Of a stretch of 64,000 nt of DNA, positions 44,109 through 53,648 are shown piece by piece. Position 1 is the stretch's first letter, and each line of letters begins with the position of its first letter. The position numbers and the translations under genes were made by a program. The notes beneath the pieces were generated by a model. That model saw only the letters and a program-made list of their open reading frames with translations. It was not told where the DNA came from and did not search any database. Source of the stretch: Enterococcus malodoratus ATCC 43197 (GTDB taxonomy: Bacteria; Bacillota; Bacilli; Lactobacillales; Enterococcaceae); NCBI RefSeq assembly GCF_000407185.1, contig NZ_KE136481.1, forward strand, positions 1,774,136 through 1,838,135, read 5' to 3'.

Positions 44109-46669
44109 TATACTTCGATCATTTCTTCCGAGATGGTCGCTCCTTTATTCTTTCCACGACCGATCAGCAGTAATAATTGCAACGCTGAGAACAAGAAACT
44201 GCTGTCTTTCATATAGGCAAAGTATCTTGGCCGCCATTGATCAACATAAACGGTTTTTTCTTCAGCAACTTGTTGAAACTCATAAATTGAATGACCGTAT
44301 TTATAGATCAAATTCATGATCCGCTCTCCTAAGAAAGCAAAAGAAGTCTCGCCAACTTTTGCCAGTGGCGCCATCCCTTGATAGACTTCCACATAGCCTT
44401 GTTCCTTCAATTCATCCATCAAATGCAGCTTCAGAAAAGTTGGCAGCTCATTAGGAACATCATTGCGAAAACGCAAAAGATCAAAAGAAGCTCTTTCCCG
44501 ATTGACCGGCTGCTCGGTAATAAAACCGACGATCCGGTTTTGCGGGTCGCGAGCAATCCCTAAATTGCTGGTTTCAATATATGCTCGATCAAATTGGCCA
44601 ACTGAGAAACATTTCTCTTTTTCCCCATTTAACCATTCATCCGAGATTTCTTCCAGCTCTTCAAAAACTTCTTCCGGCAGCTTTTCAAAATAGATAAATT
44701 GATAGCCTTCGTTGGTCAATCGCTTAAATTCGAAACGATCAGAGAAAACATCGTGCTTATGCCGCGTGAAATCTGTCACGCCAGTTTCACCGATCTTGTC
44801 AAAATGAAAACCAACATCGTGTAACAGCAGCACATAGTCTTCCGATATTTTATAAAACGCCAGCTGATAGCCAAGCTGATCCGCATGCTCCATAAACGCC
44901 AAAGTCGCCGCCTGCCATTTTTCAGGATTTCCTACAGGATCACCCAAAACAAAACATTTATTAGCACGCGTTTGGAATCCGAAAACAATTTGATCATTGC
45001 CGTTTTCCTGATAATAAAAATACTGGTAACCCGATACGCGCAGATAATGACTGGCCGGCGTACCGCCATAGCGGTTAATCAAATAGTTGAACCGTTTTTC
45101 ATCCCAAGCAACGCCCAATTTTGTTTCACTCTGTGTCAGATACTGATACAAAATCGCCAGACATAAAATCGAGAGAATCAAGCCAACTAGTCCAGAAAAC
45201 CAAATCTCTTCAGATGGAAAAGCAAAATATTTCGTTGATAATCGTTCGGTACTCCAAATCTGACCACTATGATAGCCTGCTACCGCATAGAAAATGAACA
45301 ATAGCCCAAACAAAATTCCATCGAAAGTCAAGGCGCCCCAAGAATAAACAAAGCGTTCGCGATAAAATTCTTTCCGTGACATCCAGACAAACAATAAAAT
45401 CACCAAGTAAACGACAATCAAGCGAATGGATGCTGTCCGCGCCACTGTATTGACGATCCCAAAGATCAACAATAAAATCGTCGGCCAAAAAGCCCGTTTG
45501 ACCTTTTGCGAGATGCCGCGAGCAAAGCCCAGCAGCAAAAAGCCGATCAATAGATTCAACGTCTGATCTAAGAAATCAAAAGAAAACGGCAGCAGCACCT
45601 GAAACAGGCGGCTGATATTAGATAAGTTCGTCAGCGTAGATAATAGAATCATCATAATTCCGGCAAAATAAACGGCACTGACCATAAACACGTGAGCAAC
45701 CTTTTGTGAAAGCAACCGCGGTAAATTATCAAAGTAGCGATTCATTTTGACACTGGTATTGGTCAAAAAGATCACGATACCAGTCAGAAATGGAACCAAA
45801 TAATAAAAGATCCGATAAAACAAGATCCAGACTACTGCGGTGCTTTGATTCAACCCAAGATGGCCTAACCCTAAAATCATCATGACATCAAATGTACCCG
45901 CGCCTCCCGGTACCATCGTCAGCATCCCTAAACCAGTCGCGATCACAAACATCGGATATACTTCACCGATATTCAATTTCACGCCCATCAAATAGCCGAC
46001 TACTAAAAAGACCGTTAAAGCACCTAACCACTGCCCCATTGAGGCCAAATATAATTCAAAAATTTGTTTCAGTCGAAACTCTTTAAAAATCGTGCGGCGC
46101 CGGCTATAGACAAAGCCGAAAAGAATCGGCGCAAAAGCTCCGCCAGCCAATAACCAGATTCGATATCGGACAAATGGATTTTGTGTACGGAAGAAAAATA
46201 AATCCAAAGCCGTGATCAATGCCATAATCGAAAGACCCGCCAACATGAATAGAGCGATCTTAGAAATCACAGCCAATACTTTTTTCTTTTCCATTCCTTT
46301 GCCGTAAAAACTTGATCGCAGACTTACACCGACAACTCCGCCAAAGCCGGCCAAGTTATTGATCGTGTTAGTGGTCCAAGCAGAGACCAGCCATTCTTTG
46401 CGATTCATCCGTGGGCGTCCGCCTTCTTCCAGCGTTGTAATCGCCACATGATCATATAAAAGCATGGGTAGAACGCCGCATAGACCGATTCCCAACATAC
46501 TTAATAATGCAATTTGGTCTTGTTGTTTGATCGTTTGCCAAACCGTTTGCCAGCTCATACCATGGGCGATATTTTTCACTTGATTCGCGACGAAAAATAA
46601 AACGACCCCGAAGAAGATAATTTTGAGCAAAGTGGCGTACCGTTTGAACCAGCGACTGATAGTCGTCAT
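44108..46669 (-). CDS. mprF: Phosphatidylglycerol lysyltransferase MprF
   Basis: An 853-residue membrane protein that adds lysine from Lys-tRNA to phosphatidylglycerol and flips the product, lowering surface charge and giving resistance to cationic peptides and daptomycin. The N-terminal half (about 1-510) has about 14 membrane segments with GGVVGVSLRSSFYG and PGGAGTFDVMMI; the cytosolic C-terminal half (about 520-830) is the GNAT-like synthase with HYLRVSGYQYFYY. GGGAG precedes the ATG. It is transcribed alone. Confidence 0.94.
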   Translation of the reverse strand: MTTISRWFKRYATLLKIIFFGVVLFFVANQVKNIAHGMSWQTVWQTIKQQDQIALLSMLGIGLCGVLPMLLYDHVAITTLEEGGRPRMNRKEWLVSAWTTNTINNLAGFGGVVGVSLRSSFYGKGMEKKKVLAVISKIALFMLAGLSIMALITALDLFFFRTQNPFVRYRIWLLAGGAFAPILFGFVYSRRRTIFKEFRLKQIFELYLASMGQWLGALTVFLVVGYLMGVKLNIGEVYPMFVIATGLGMLTMVPGGAGTFDVMMILGLGHLGLNQSTAVVWILFYRIFYYLVPFLTGIVIFLTNTSVKMNRYFDNLPRLLSQKVAHVFMVSAVYFAGIMMILLSTLTNLSNISRLFQVLLPFSFDFLDQTLNLLIGFLLLGFARGISQKVKRAFWPTILLLIFGIVNTVARTASIRLIVVYLVILLFVWMSRKEFYRERFVYSWGALTFDGILFGLLFIFYAVAGYHSGQIWSTERLSTKYFAFPSEEIWFSGLVGLILSILCLAILYQYLTQSETKLGVAWDEKRFNYLINRYGGTPASHYLRVSGYQYFYYQENGNDQIVFGFQTRANKCFVLGDPVGNPEKWQAATLAFMEHADQLGYQLAFYKISEDYVLLLHDVGFHFDKIGETGVTDFTRHKHDVFSDRFEFKRLTNEGYQFIYFEKLPEEVFEELEEISDEWLNGEKEKCFSVGQFDRAYIETSNLGIARDPQNRIVGFITEQPVNRERASFDLLRFRNDVPNELPTFLKLHLMDELKEQGYVEVYQGMAPLAKVGETSFAFLGERIMNLIYKYGHSIYEFQQVAEEKTVYVDQWRPRYFAYMKDSSFLFSALQLLLLIGRGKNKGATISEEMIEV

Positions 46670-46824
46670 CCTACTACTCCCATTCTTTCTTTTCTTGTAC
46701 TCTATTTTAAATGAATTCTTGTTTTGAAGCTATCCTTTTAAATTTAGGATTCCCTTAAAAATTGATTTGTTATTCTTTACAGTGATTGCTTGAATATCTA
46801 CGTACTCGAAAATGAACAAAAAGA

Positions 46825-46848
46825 AAAAGCCTCAAATTGAGGCTTTTT
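46825..46848 (-). terminator. rny terminator
   Basis: AAAAGCCTCAA-TTGAGGCTTTT followed by TCTTTTT on the minus strand, just after the rny stop. Confidence 0.85.
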
Positions 46849-46849
46849 A

Positions 46850-48406
46850 CTATTTTGCATAATCAGTCGCACGTGTTTCACGAATAACGACTACTTTGAT
46901 GTGTCCTGGGTAATCCAGCTCATCTTCGATTCTGCGACGAATATCGCGAACTAAACGAGTGGCATCTAAATCAGAAATTTCTTCTGGTTTGACCATGACA
47001 CGTACTTCACGTCCTGCTTGAACAGCAAAGCTTGAATCAACTCCGTCAAAACTATTCGAAATATTTTCTAAGTTTTCTAAACGACGGATATAGTTTTCTA
47101 ATGATTCGCTTCGTGCACCTGGTCTAGCAGCTGAAACTGCATCGGCAGCGGCTACTAAAACAGAGATAACTGAAGTTGCTTCTGTATCTCCATGGTGAGA
47201 AGCAATTGCGTTGATAACAACTGAATTTTCACGATACTTGGCAGCAAGTTCTGCGCCGATTTCCACATGCGATCCTTCGATCTCATGGTCTAACGCCTTA
47301 CCGATATCATGAAGCAATCCAGCTCGTTGCGCTAATTGAACATCTTCACCTAATTCTGCGGCTAAGACACCAGTCAATTTAGCAACTTCCACTGAGTGAT
47401 TCAACACATTTTGACCATAACTGGTTCGGAAATGTAAACGACCTAAAATCTTGATCAAATCTGGATGTAAGGTATGAGCGCCAACTTCAAAGGCTGCTTG
47501 TTCACCATATTCGCGAATGCGTTCATCCATTTCCTTGCGAGATTTTTCAACCATTTCTTCGATCCGTGCCGGATGAATCCGACCGTCTTGAATCAATTTC
47601 TCTAACGTCATACGGGCAATTTCCCGTCTGATTGGATCAAAACCGGATAGAACGACTGCTTCTGGCGTGTCATCGATAATTAAATCAATTCCCGTCAAGG
47701 TCTCAAGCGTCCGAATATTCCGGCCTTCTCGTCCAATGATGCGACCTTTCATCTCATCATTTGGCAACGTTACTACCGAAACAGTCGTTTCAGAAACAGC
47801 ATCGGCGCCACAACGTTGAATCGCCATCGCTAGAAGATTTTTCGCTTTGCGATCCGCTTCTTCTTTGGCACGTTGTTCAGATTCCTTGACCATCACTGTT
47901 AACTCATGGTTCAATTCCTCTTCAGTCGTCTTCATGATTATTTCTTTCGCTTCATCTCTTGTTAAAGAAGCAACTTGTTCCAATTTTGTTTGTTGTTCAT
48001 TGATTAGTTGTTCTACATCTTTTTCTCGCTCGTCAATTAATTGCTGTCTAGCACTGATTTTTGTTTCTTTTTCTTCCAGTGAGTGCTCACGCTTCTCGAG
48101 AGAGTCGTCTTTACGATCTAAAGTCTGTTCTCTTTGAAGCAAGCGATTTTCTTGCGATTTTAGTTCTTGTCTGCTTTCTTTCAACTCACTTTCAACTTGT
48201 GCGCGATACTGCTGGTTTTCTTCCTTGGCTTCCAACAAAGCTTCTTTCTTCAAGGTCTCCGCTTCTTTATTTGCATGCGTAATGATCCCTCTAGCTGTGT
48301 TTTGTGCCCCATCAATTTCTTTTTCATGGCGTGATTTTGCCACCACGAAACCCAAACCAAGACCGACAATTAAACCGATGATAGCGAGGAGAATAGGAAC
48401 TAACAT
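46850..48406 (-). CDS. rny: Ribonuclease Y
   Basis: RNase Y, 518 residues, is a membrane-anchored endoribonuclease that starts mRNA decay. It has an N-terminal membrane helix (about 2-22), a long coiled coil (about 30-190), a KH domain (about 205-265, [15 protein letters not shown]) and an HD domain (about 330-430) with the metal-binding LLHDIGKA. The ATG at 48406 has GGAGG 8 bases upstream; the GTG three codons earlier overlaps that site and is rejected. It follows recA but has its own promoter. Confidence 0.96.
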   Translation of the reverse strand: MLVPILLAIIGLIVGLGLGFVVAKSRHEKEIDGAQNTARGIITHANKEAETLKKEALLEAKEENQQYRAQVESELKESRQELKSQENRLLQREQTLDRKDDSLEKREHSLEEKETKISARQQLIDEREKDVEQLINEQQTKLEQVASLTRDEAKEIIMKTTEEELNHELTVMVKESEQRAKEEADRKAKNLLAMAIQRCGADAVSETTVSVVTLPNDEMKGRIIGREGRNIRTLETLTGIDLIIDDTPEAVVLSGFDPIRREIARMTLEKLIQDGRIHPARIEEMVEKSRKEMDERIREYGEQAAFEVGAHTLHPDLIKILGRLHFRTSYGQNVLNHSVEVAKLTGVLAAELGEDVQLAQRAGLLHDIGKALDHEIEGSHVEIGAELAAKYRENSVVINAIASHHGDTEATSVISVLVAAADAVSAARPGARSESLENYIRRLENLENISNSFDGVDSSFAVQAGREVRVMVKPEEISDLDATRLVRDIRRRIEDELDYPGHIKVVVIRETRATDYAK

Positions 48407-48511
48407 TAAATCCACCTCCGTACTATCTTATTTACTTATCTGTAGTTTTTTGATAAACGAATGTCAAATTATCAATATGCCTACTTGCATATGTGTTTGT
48501 CACACAACTTT

Positions 48512-48540
48512 ATTCTAATGTTTGTATGATAGCGTGTCAA
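48512..48540 (-). promoter_or_regulatory. rny promoter
   Basis: TTGACA (48540-48535), 17 bases, TAGAAT (48517-48512) on the minus strand; near consensus, with a leader of about 100 bases. Confidence 0.78.
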
Positions 48541-48601
48541 CTTTATTTCCCTTTTGTCGGGCTAAGCAGTAAAGCGCTTTGCTTTGTTTTAAAAAGTCAC
48601 G

Positions 48602-48647
48602 AAAAAAAACACTAATGACTAAGCAAATGCGCGCTGTCATTAGTGTT
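48602..48647 (-). terminator. recA terminator
   Basis: AACACTAATGAC, a 16-base loop, GTCATTAGTGTT and T7 on the minus strand. Confidence 0.85.
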
Positions 48648-48657
48648 GATTTGTTTT

Positions 48658-49707
48658 TTATTCATCTAAAGGCAATTCTTCTTGACCGGCTTCCTCAGCT
48701 TCAATCGCTTCGCCTTCTTCACCGATACCATAAGCTGCACGCACACGTGTGGCAACTTCTGCCATCATTTCTGGATGATCAGCAAGGTATTTCTTCGCAT
48801 TCTCACGACCTTGACCAATACGATCTTCTTTATAGCCATACCACGCACCGCTCTTATCAACGATGTCTTTTTCAACAGCCATATCCAGCAATTCGCCTTC
48901 TTGCGAAATTCCGAATCCGTACATGATATCAACTTCAGCCACTTTAAATGGCGGTGCTACCTTGTTTTTTACGACTTTGATCTTCGTACGGTTACCGACG
49001 ATATCTGTTCCGTTTTTCAATTGTTCTGCACGACGCACTTCTAAACGAACAGTCGCGTAGAATTTCAGTGCACGTCCCCCTGGTGTTACTTCAGGATTTC
49101 CGAACATAACGCCGACTTTTTCCCGAATTTGGTTGATAAAGACTGCGATTGTCTTCGTTTTATTGATCGAACCAGATAATTTACGCAACGCTTGAGACAT
49201 CAAACGAGCTTGTAAACCAACGTGAGCGTCACCCATTTCGCCATCGATTTCGGCACGCGGTACTAACGCCGCCACTGAGTCGATAACGATAATATCAACA
49301 GCACCACTAGAAACTAAAGCATCAGCGATCTCTAATCCCTGTTCACCAGTATCTGGTTGTGAAAGTAACAGCTCATCAATGTTTACACCTAAGCGCTGTG
49401 CGTATTGAGGATCTAACGCGTGCTCGGCATCGATAAAGGCTGCCGTGCCGCCATGTTTTTGCACTTCTGCGATTGCATGCAATGCCACCGTCGTTTTACC
49501 AGAACTTTCTGGACCGTAGACTTCAATAATTCGCCCACGAGGGTAGCCGCCTACACCTAGCGCCACATCCAATGCCAAAGAACCACTTGGGATCGTTGAA
49601 ATTTGTTGATCGACCTTTTCCCCTAATTTCATGATCGAACCTTTTCCGTAGTTCTTTTCAATCTTCTTCATTGCAGCATCTAAAGCTGCCTTACGATCAT
49701 TAGCCAA
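48658..49707 (-). CDS. recA: Recombinase RecA
   Basis: RecA, 349 residues, forms filaments on single-stranded DNA, drives strand exchange and activates LexA cleavage in the SOS response. Walker [34 protein letters not shown] and the [11 protein letters not shown] loop are complete. The start is TTG with AGGAGG 8 bases upstream. It has its own promoter with a LexA-like box just after cinA, and a strong terminator. Confidence 0.98.
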   Translation of the reverse strand: MANDRKAALDAAMKKIEKNYGKGSIMKLGEKVDQQISTIPSGSLALDVALGVGGYPRGRIIEVYGPESSGKTTVALHAIAEVQKHGGTAAFIDAEHALDPQYAQRLGVNIDELLLSQPDTGEQGLEIADALVSSGAVDIIVIDSVAALVPRAEIDGEMGDAHVGLQARLMSQALRKLSGSINKTKTIAVFINQIREKVGVMFGNPEVTPGGRALKFYATVRLEVRRAEQLKNGTDIVGNRTKIKVVKNKVAPPFKVAEVDIMYGFGISQEGELLDMAVEKDIVDKSGAWYGYKEDRIGQGRENAKKYLADHPEMMAEVATRVRAAYGIGEEGEAIEAEEAGQEELPLDE

Positions 49708-49773
49708 TAGCTGATCCTCCTATTTCGTATAATAAATATGCTTCCACATCATTACTGCTTTTTCAATATCCCT

Positions 49774-49802
49774 AGTTTATCGGTTTGAAATCAAAAAAGC
49801 AA
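49774..49802 (-). promoter_or_regulatory. recA promoter
   Basis: TTGCTT (49802-49797), 17 bases, TAAACT (49779-49774) on the minus strand, about 70 bases before the recA start. Confidence 0.55.
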
Positions 49803-49810
49803 GCAAAAAA

Positions 49811-49824
49811 CGAACAAACATTCG
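49811..49824. promoter_or_regulatory. LexA/DinR-like box at recA
   Basis: CGAATGTTTGTTCG on the minus strand fits the Gram-positive SOS box GAACnnnnGTTC with one mismatch. It lies 8 bases upstream of the recA -35 and just after the cinA stop codon. Confidence 0.65.
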
Positions 49825-49829
49825 CATTT

Positions 49830-51077
49830 TTAATTTTTGTTTAGAATTGCCCGCCGAACCATATCCAAGCCCTTCATTACAGAACTATGACGAACATACG
49901 AACGATCGCGAGAGAAATGATTTTCACTTACGAGTGTCTCGCCATCTTTTTGCGCCAATGCAATATAAACAGTCCCTTTAGGTTTTCCTTCCAACTCATC
50001 TGGACCAGCTACTCCCGTGAAGGATACGGCAAAATCAGTATCCGCTAAACGCAATGCTGCTTCTGCCATTTCTTTTGCACACTCTTCACTGACCACACCG
50101 ACGTGTTCTAATAACGCTGGATCAATCCCTAGAAAGCTTGCCTTCGTTGTTTCGGAATAAGTTACGAAACCTCCCGGAAAGACCTCTGAAACGCCTGGAA
50201 TCGTGCCTAACGTTGCTTGAAATTCTCCAGCCGTCAAACTTTCCGCTGCAGTGATACTCAAACCTCTGTCTTTCAATAAATCTACTACGACCTCGACCAA
50301 GCTATTCTCTTCTCCATAACCATAGAAGAACTCGCCGACTTTTGCCAATATCTCCGCTTCTGTTTGATCCAATAGAGCATTGGCAGAAATTTCATCTTCG
50401 GTCTTCGCAGTGATCCGCAATGTTACTTCGTTTGGTTTAGCATATGGCGCGATTGTCGGATTCGATTGATGTTCGATCATTTCCGCTAGATCTGTCACTA
50501 ATTTTGATTCTCCGATACCGAAGAAACGCAAGACGCGAGAAGTAAGTTTTTCCGTTGTTGGAAATTCCTTTTCCAGCAACGGACGAGCCTGTTCCAAGAA
50601 CATCGGCTTTAATTCACTCGGTGGCCCTGGTAATAGAATATAATTGTTCTTCTCGCCTTTATATAAACAGCCAATCGCCAACCCTGTACGATTCGGCAAC
50701 GGGATTCCATCCTTCAGTGTCTCGATTTGTCTTAAATTGTTTGGCGTCATGACGCTTTGACGCTGTGCGAAGAAGGCATTCAATGCTTCTAATCCTGCTT
50801 GATTTTGTACCAGCGGGACACCTACGTGATCAGCCAAAACATTTTTCGTTAAGTCATCATCGGTAGGCCCTAAGCCGCCGCCTAAGATAATCAGGTCGCT
50901 GCGAGTATCCGCTAATTGAAGCAGTTCTTCCAAGCGTTGCGGATTATCTCCTACAACCGTATGAAAATATACTTCGATCCCCATATCTGCTAATTTTTCT
51001 GATAAAAACGTCGCGTTCGTATTCACGACTTGTCCTAATAAAAGTTCTGTGCCCACGGCAATAATTTCTGCTCTCAT
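49830..51077 (-). CDS. cinA: CinA family protein (competence/damage-inducible; NMN amidase and ADP-ribose pyrophosphatase type)
   Basis: A 415-residue two-domain protein. The N-terminal MoaB-like COG1058 domain (about 1-170, [27 protein letters not shown]) and the C-terminal CinA domain (about 255-410, [30 protein letters not shown]) are both present. Characterised members recycle nicotinamide mononucleotide and hydrolyse ADP-ribose. In streptococci cinA is co-transcribed with recA. AGAGGA precedes the ATG. It follows pgsA after a terminator. Confidence 0.93.
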   Translation of the reverse strand: MRAEIIAVGTELLLGQVVNTNATFLSEKLADMGIEVYFHTVVGDNPQRLEELLQLADTRSDLIILGGGLGPTDDDLTKNVLADHVGVPLVQNQAGLEALNAFFAQRQSVMTPNNLRQIETLKDGIPLPNRTGLAIGCLYKGEKNNYILLPGPPSELKPMFLEQARPLLEKEFPTTEKLTSRVLRFFGIGESKLVTDLAEMIEHQSNPTIAPYAKPNEVTLRITAKTEDEISANALLDQTEAEILAKVGEFFYGYGEENSLVEVVVDLLKDRGLSITAAESLTAGEFQATLGTIPGVSEVFPGGFVTYSETTKASFLGIDPALLEHVGVVSEECAKEMAEAALRLADTDFAVSFTGVAGPDELEGKPKGTVYIALAQKDGETLVSENHFSRDRSYVRHSSVMKGLDMVRRAILNKN

Positions 51078-51125
51078 TTGTTCCTCTTCTTTCTAAGATA
51101 CGCCATTTTTCCTCAACTATAACAG

Positions 51126-51173
51126 AAAAAACGATCAGAACGATAGATTTCCTACCGCGCTGATCGTTTTTTT
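51126..51173 (-). terminator. pgsA terminator
   Basis: AAAAAACGATCAG and CTGATCGTTTTTT enclose a 21-base loop; the stem has T-runs in both directions. Confidence 0.8.
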
Positions 51174-51753
51174 ACATTGAACCCTTAAAGATAGCTGTGT
51201 TTTTAGCAAAGTAATCGTACCCTGAATAGATTGTAAAGAATAGACAGACGTACAACATAATTTGATCCATTGGAATACCGATAAAATTGAATGGCACATT
51301 GTTTAAGTACAACAGTACAATCCCAACCATTTGAGTTGCGGTTTTGATTTTCCCTGGCATGGCTGCCGCCATAACGCCGCCGCCTTGTTCCACGATCAAC
51401 AGACGCAAGCCGGTCACCGCTAGCTCTCGACATACAATGATGGCAATTACCCAAGAAGGAGCTTTACCTTGCTCGACTAAAACAATGAATGCTGTCATCA
51501 CAAGCATTTTGTCTGCTAATGGATCAGCAAATTTTCCGAAATTGGTAACTAAGCCGCGAGCACGGGCGATTTTCCCGTCTAAATGATCGGTGTAGCTGGC
51601 GATTGCAAAAATGATTGCCCCGACTAGCTGAGTGACGGCTAAGCTAGTATTTCCAACCTGTAGTGTTCCCCAATCCCATGGGACTAAAACGACGATCATA
51701 AACAAGGGAATCATAAAGATTCGAATGACGGTCAATTTATTTGGTAAATTCAT
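51172..51753 (-). CDS. pgsA: CDP-diacylglycerol--glycerol-3-phosphate 3-phosphatidyltransferase
   Basis: A 193-residue membrane enzyme making phosphatidylglycerol phosphate, the committed step of anionic phospholipid synthesis and the source of the MprF substrate. The CDP-alcohol phosphotransferase motif is seen as DHLDGKIARARGLVTNFGKFADPLADK. Four to six membrane segments. AGGAGG precedes the ATG. It follows rodZ by 33 bases and probably shares its transcript. Confidence 0.96.
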   Translation of the reverse strand: MNLPNKLTVIRIFMIPLFMIVVLVPWDWGTLQVGNTSLAVTQLVGAIIFAIASYTDHLDGKIARARGLVTNFGKFADPLADKMLVMTAFIVLVEQGKAPSWVIAIIVCRELAVTGLRLLIVEQGGGVMAAAMPGKIKTATQMVGIVLLYLNNVPFNFIGIPMDQIMLYVCLFFTIYSGYDYFAKNTAIFKGSM

Positions 51754-51786
51754 TAGTGTTTCCTCCTAATTCTATTAAGCCTGACA

Positions 51787-52653
51787 TTATGACGCGTAAG
51801 CGATGTTCAGTGTCACATTCTTTTGCAGCAATGAATCACCGGGTTGAAAATCGAGTGCTTGATCATTCACTTTGACTTCTGCATATTTTGCCATGCCAAC
51901 CGTAATAATCGCTTGGGCCGCATCTGCCGGAAGTTCTGTAGTCTGTGATTCTCCTGGCTGCAATGTGTACTGATAAGTCAAAGCGCCGTTGATCTGCACC
52001 CCTACCCATACACGCTCTTTACCGGTAAAGGTAATTTTCAATGGTTTCTCCGCATGTTCGATCTTCATCGTTGCCGCGTTCGTTGTATTGTTTTCCATCG
52101 CAAAAGCCATCTTTGGTTTTTCTGGTTTCTTCGATGATTCTGTCGTTGGTTTAGGTTGTGATGTTGAAACCTTTTCTGCCGCCGATGATGACACATCTGA
52201 ACGCTCGACTTGAACGGAACTATTTTCTGGAATAATTGCGGTTTCTTGATGGTCCAACCAAGTCATATATCCTACTACCGAGATAATGGCTAGTGCCACC
52301 AGCCCTAAAATAATCATCGGTAATGTCGCTCTGAAACGAGCCCGTGTAGGATTTTCAGCATGTTTGTTTTTTCTCAGTTCATCCACGGTCTCCAGTTCTG
52401 GATAATTCGGCAATGGTCGATCCTTGCCATCCAGCACATCGATCAGATGATTGCCGTCAAGTTTCACTTCATCAGCATATTGACGAATAAACGTCCGCAA
52501 ATAATAATCACTAGGCAATTCTTGAAAATCGTTTTCTTCAATCGCCAGCAAATACCGCTTTTGGATCTTCGTGCGCTGCTGCAGCTCATCTAAACTGATT
52601 TTTTTATCGATACGGGCTTTACGTAACGTTTCTCCAATATTAATACTAGCCAC
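51787..52653 (-). CDS. rodZ: RodZ-like helix-turn-helix membrane protein (YmfM)
   Basis: A 288-residue cell-shape protein: cytosolic Xre-type HTH (about 5-75, NIGETLRKARIDKKISLDEL), a membrane helix (about 111-133), a serine/threonine/proline-rich linker and an extracellular beta domain (about 200-285). RodZ links MreB to the cell wall machinery in rods; in cocci its partner is unclear. The GTG at 52653 with TAGGAG upstream is chosen because homologues begin at this region; the longer frame to 52758 runs through a repeat copy. Between ymfI and pgsA, as in Bacillus. Confidence 0.88.
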   Translation of the reverse strand: MASINIGETLRKARIDKKISLDELQQRTKIQKRYLLAIEENDFQELPSDYYLRTFIRQYADEVKLDGNHLIDVLDGKDRPLPNYPELETVDELRKNKHAENPTRARFRATLPMIILGLVALAIISVVGYMTWLDHQETAIIPENSSVQVERSDVSSSAAEKVSTSQPKPTTESSKKPEKPKMAFAMENNTTNAATMKIEHAEKPLKITFTGKERVWVGVQINGALTYQYTLQPGESQTTELPADAAQAIITVGMAKYAEVKVNDQALDFQPGDSLLQKNVTLNIAYAS

Positions 52654-52666
52654 TTGATTCTCTACT

Positions 52667-52835
52667 CCTATTTCATAATAATGGAATAATTTTTTTGAAG
52701 AAAAATTATCTCCGATTTTCAACACGTATATCATTCCACTAATTGCACTAAAGTACAAAGTGGAACTGACATCCTATTTCATAATAATGGAATAATTTTT
52801 TTGAAGAAAAATTATTTCCGATGCACAACACGTAT
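52667..52835 (-). repeat. Intergenic repeat copies B (52667-52740) and C (52773-52835) before rodZ
   Basis: Two direct copies start 106 bases apart and agree at about 59 of 63 positions. Each contains the perfect hairpin ATAATTTTT-TTGAAG-AAAAATTAT. On the minus strand copy B reads AGTGGAATGATATACGTGTT before the hairpin; copy C has a shortened box, GTGGGATACGTGTT. Confidence 0.7.
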
Positions 52836-52878
52836 CCCACTTTTTTGATTCTGCTAAAAATATGTAATGGGACTTAAA

Positions 52879-53604
52879 CTATTCCATCCAACCACCGGCG
52901 ACAGGCAAAACAATGCCGGTCGTGTAGCTGGCTTCTTTTGAAAATAAATACTGGCAGGCAGCCGCGATTTCCTTTGGGTCAGCCAAGCGTCCTAAAGGGA
53001 TGTCTGCCTTTAAATCTGACAATTCTTGCGAGTCCCAATTGTCATTCATTTTCGTCTGTACAGCACCTGGAGCTACGACATTCACCGTAATTCCTAAAGT
53101 AGCGACCTCTTTTGCATAAGCTTTCGCAAAAGCTTCCTGCGCGCCTTTTACAGCACTATAAACGGTCTCCATGCTGCTGCCGCGATGACCATAAACTGAG
53201 CCGATAAAAACGACCCGTCCATTTCCATTTTTAGCTAGTTTTTCCTGCAACCCCTGCAATAAGAGCAACGGTGTTTTCAAATGGACCTGCCATAGAGCAT
53301 CCATTTGATCTGCTTTTGTTTCTGGCAATAACTCATAAAATGTAAAGCCTGAGGCAAAAACAACGCCATCTACTTGGAACAATTGGGCTAGAAATTTAGG
53401 GATCTCCGCTTCCCTCAACATGTCTAAGGATACCATAAAAAAATCTTGCTGAGGATAACGTTTCTGTAAGTCTGAAACGAAATTTAAGACTTTTTCTTTT
53501 TGCTGATTGTAGTGACAGTAGAGGGACCAGCCTTGCCCCGCTAATTTTTCGCAAACAGCTTGACCAATATCGCCACTGGCCCCCATTACTACCGCATAAG
53601 GCAT
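52879..53604 (-). CDS. ymfI: SDR family oxidoreductase YmfI
   Basis: A 241-residue short-chain dehydrogenase. The Rossmann motif VVMGASGDIGQAV, the catalytic serine in IGSVYGHRGS and the YSAVK pair (VYSAVKGAQ) are present; SDRs of this kind resemble 3-oxoacyl-ACP reductase. The natural substrate is unknown. AAGGAGG lies 6 bases before the ATG. It stands 44 bases after ymfH in the conserved ymfF-ymfH-ymfI-rodZ-pgsA order. Confidence 0.92.
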   Translation of the reverse strand: MPYAVVMGASGDIGQAVCEKLAGQGWSLYCHYNQQKEKVLNFVSDLQKRYPQQDFFMVSLDMLREAEIPKFLAQLFQVDGVVFASGFTFYELLPETKADQMDALWQVHLKTPLLLLQGLQEKLAKNGNGRVVFIGSVYGHRGSSMETVYSAVKGAQEAFAKAYAKEVATLGITVNVVAPGAVQTKMNDNWDSQELSDLKADIPLGRLADPKEIAAACQYLFSKEASYTTGIVLPVAGGWME

Positions 53605-53648
53605 ATTATGCCTCCTTTATTAATGATTGTTGACGCTCTTCAGCAGAT

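Noticed and set aside
52654-52758. N-terminal extension of rodZ by 35 codons
   Set aside because: The extension encodes the intergenic repeat copy B, not conserved protein.
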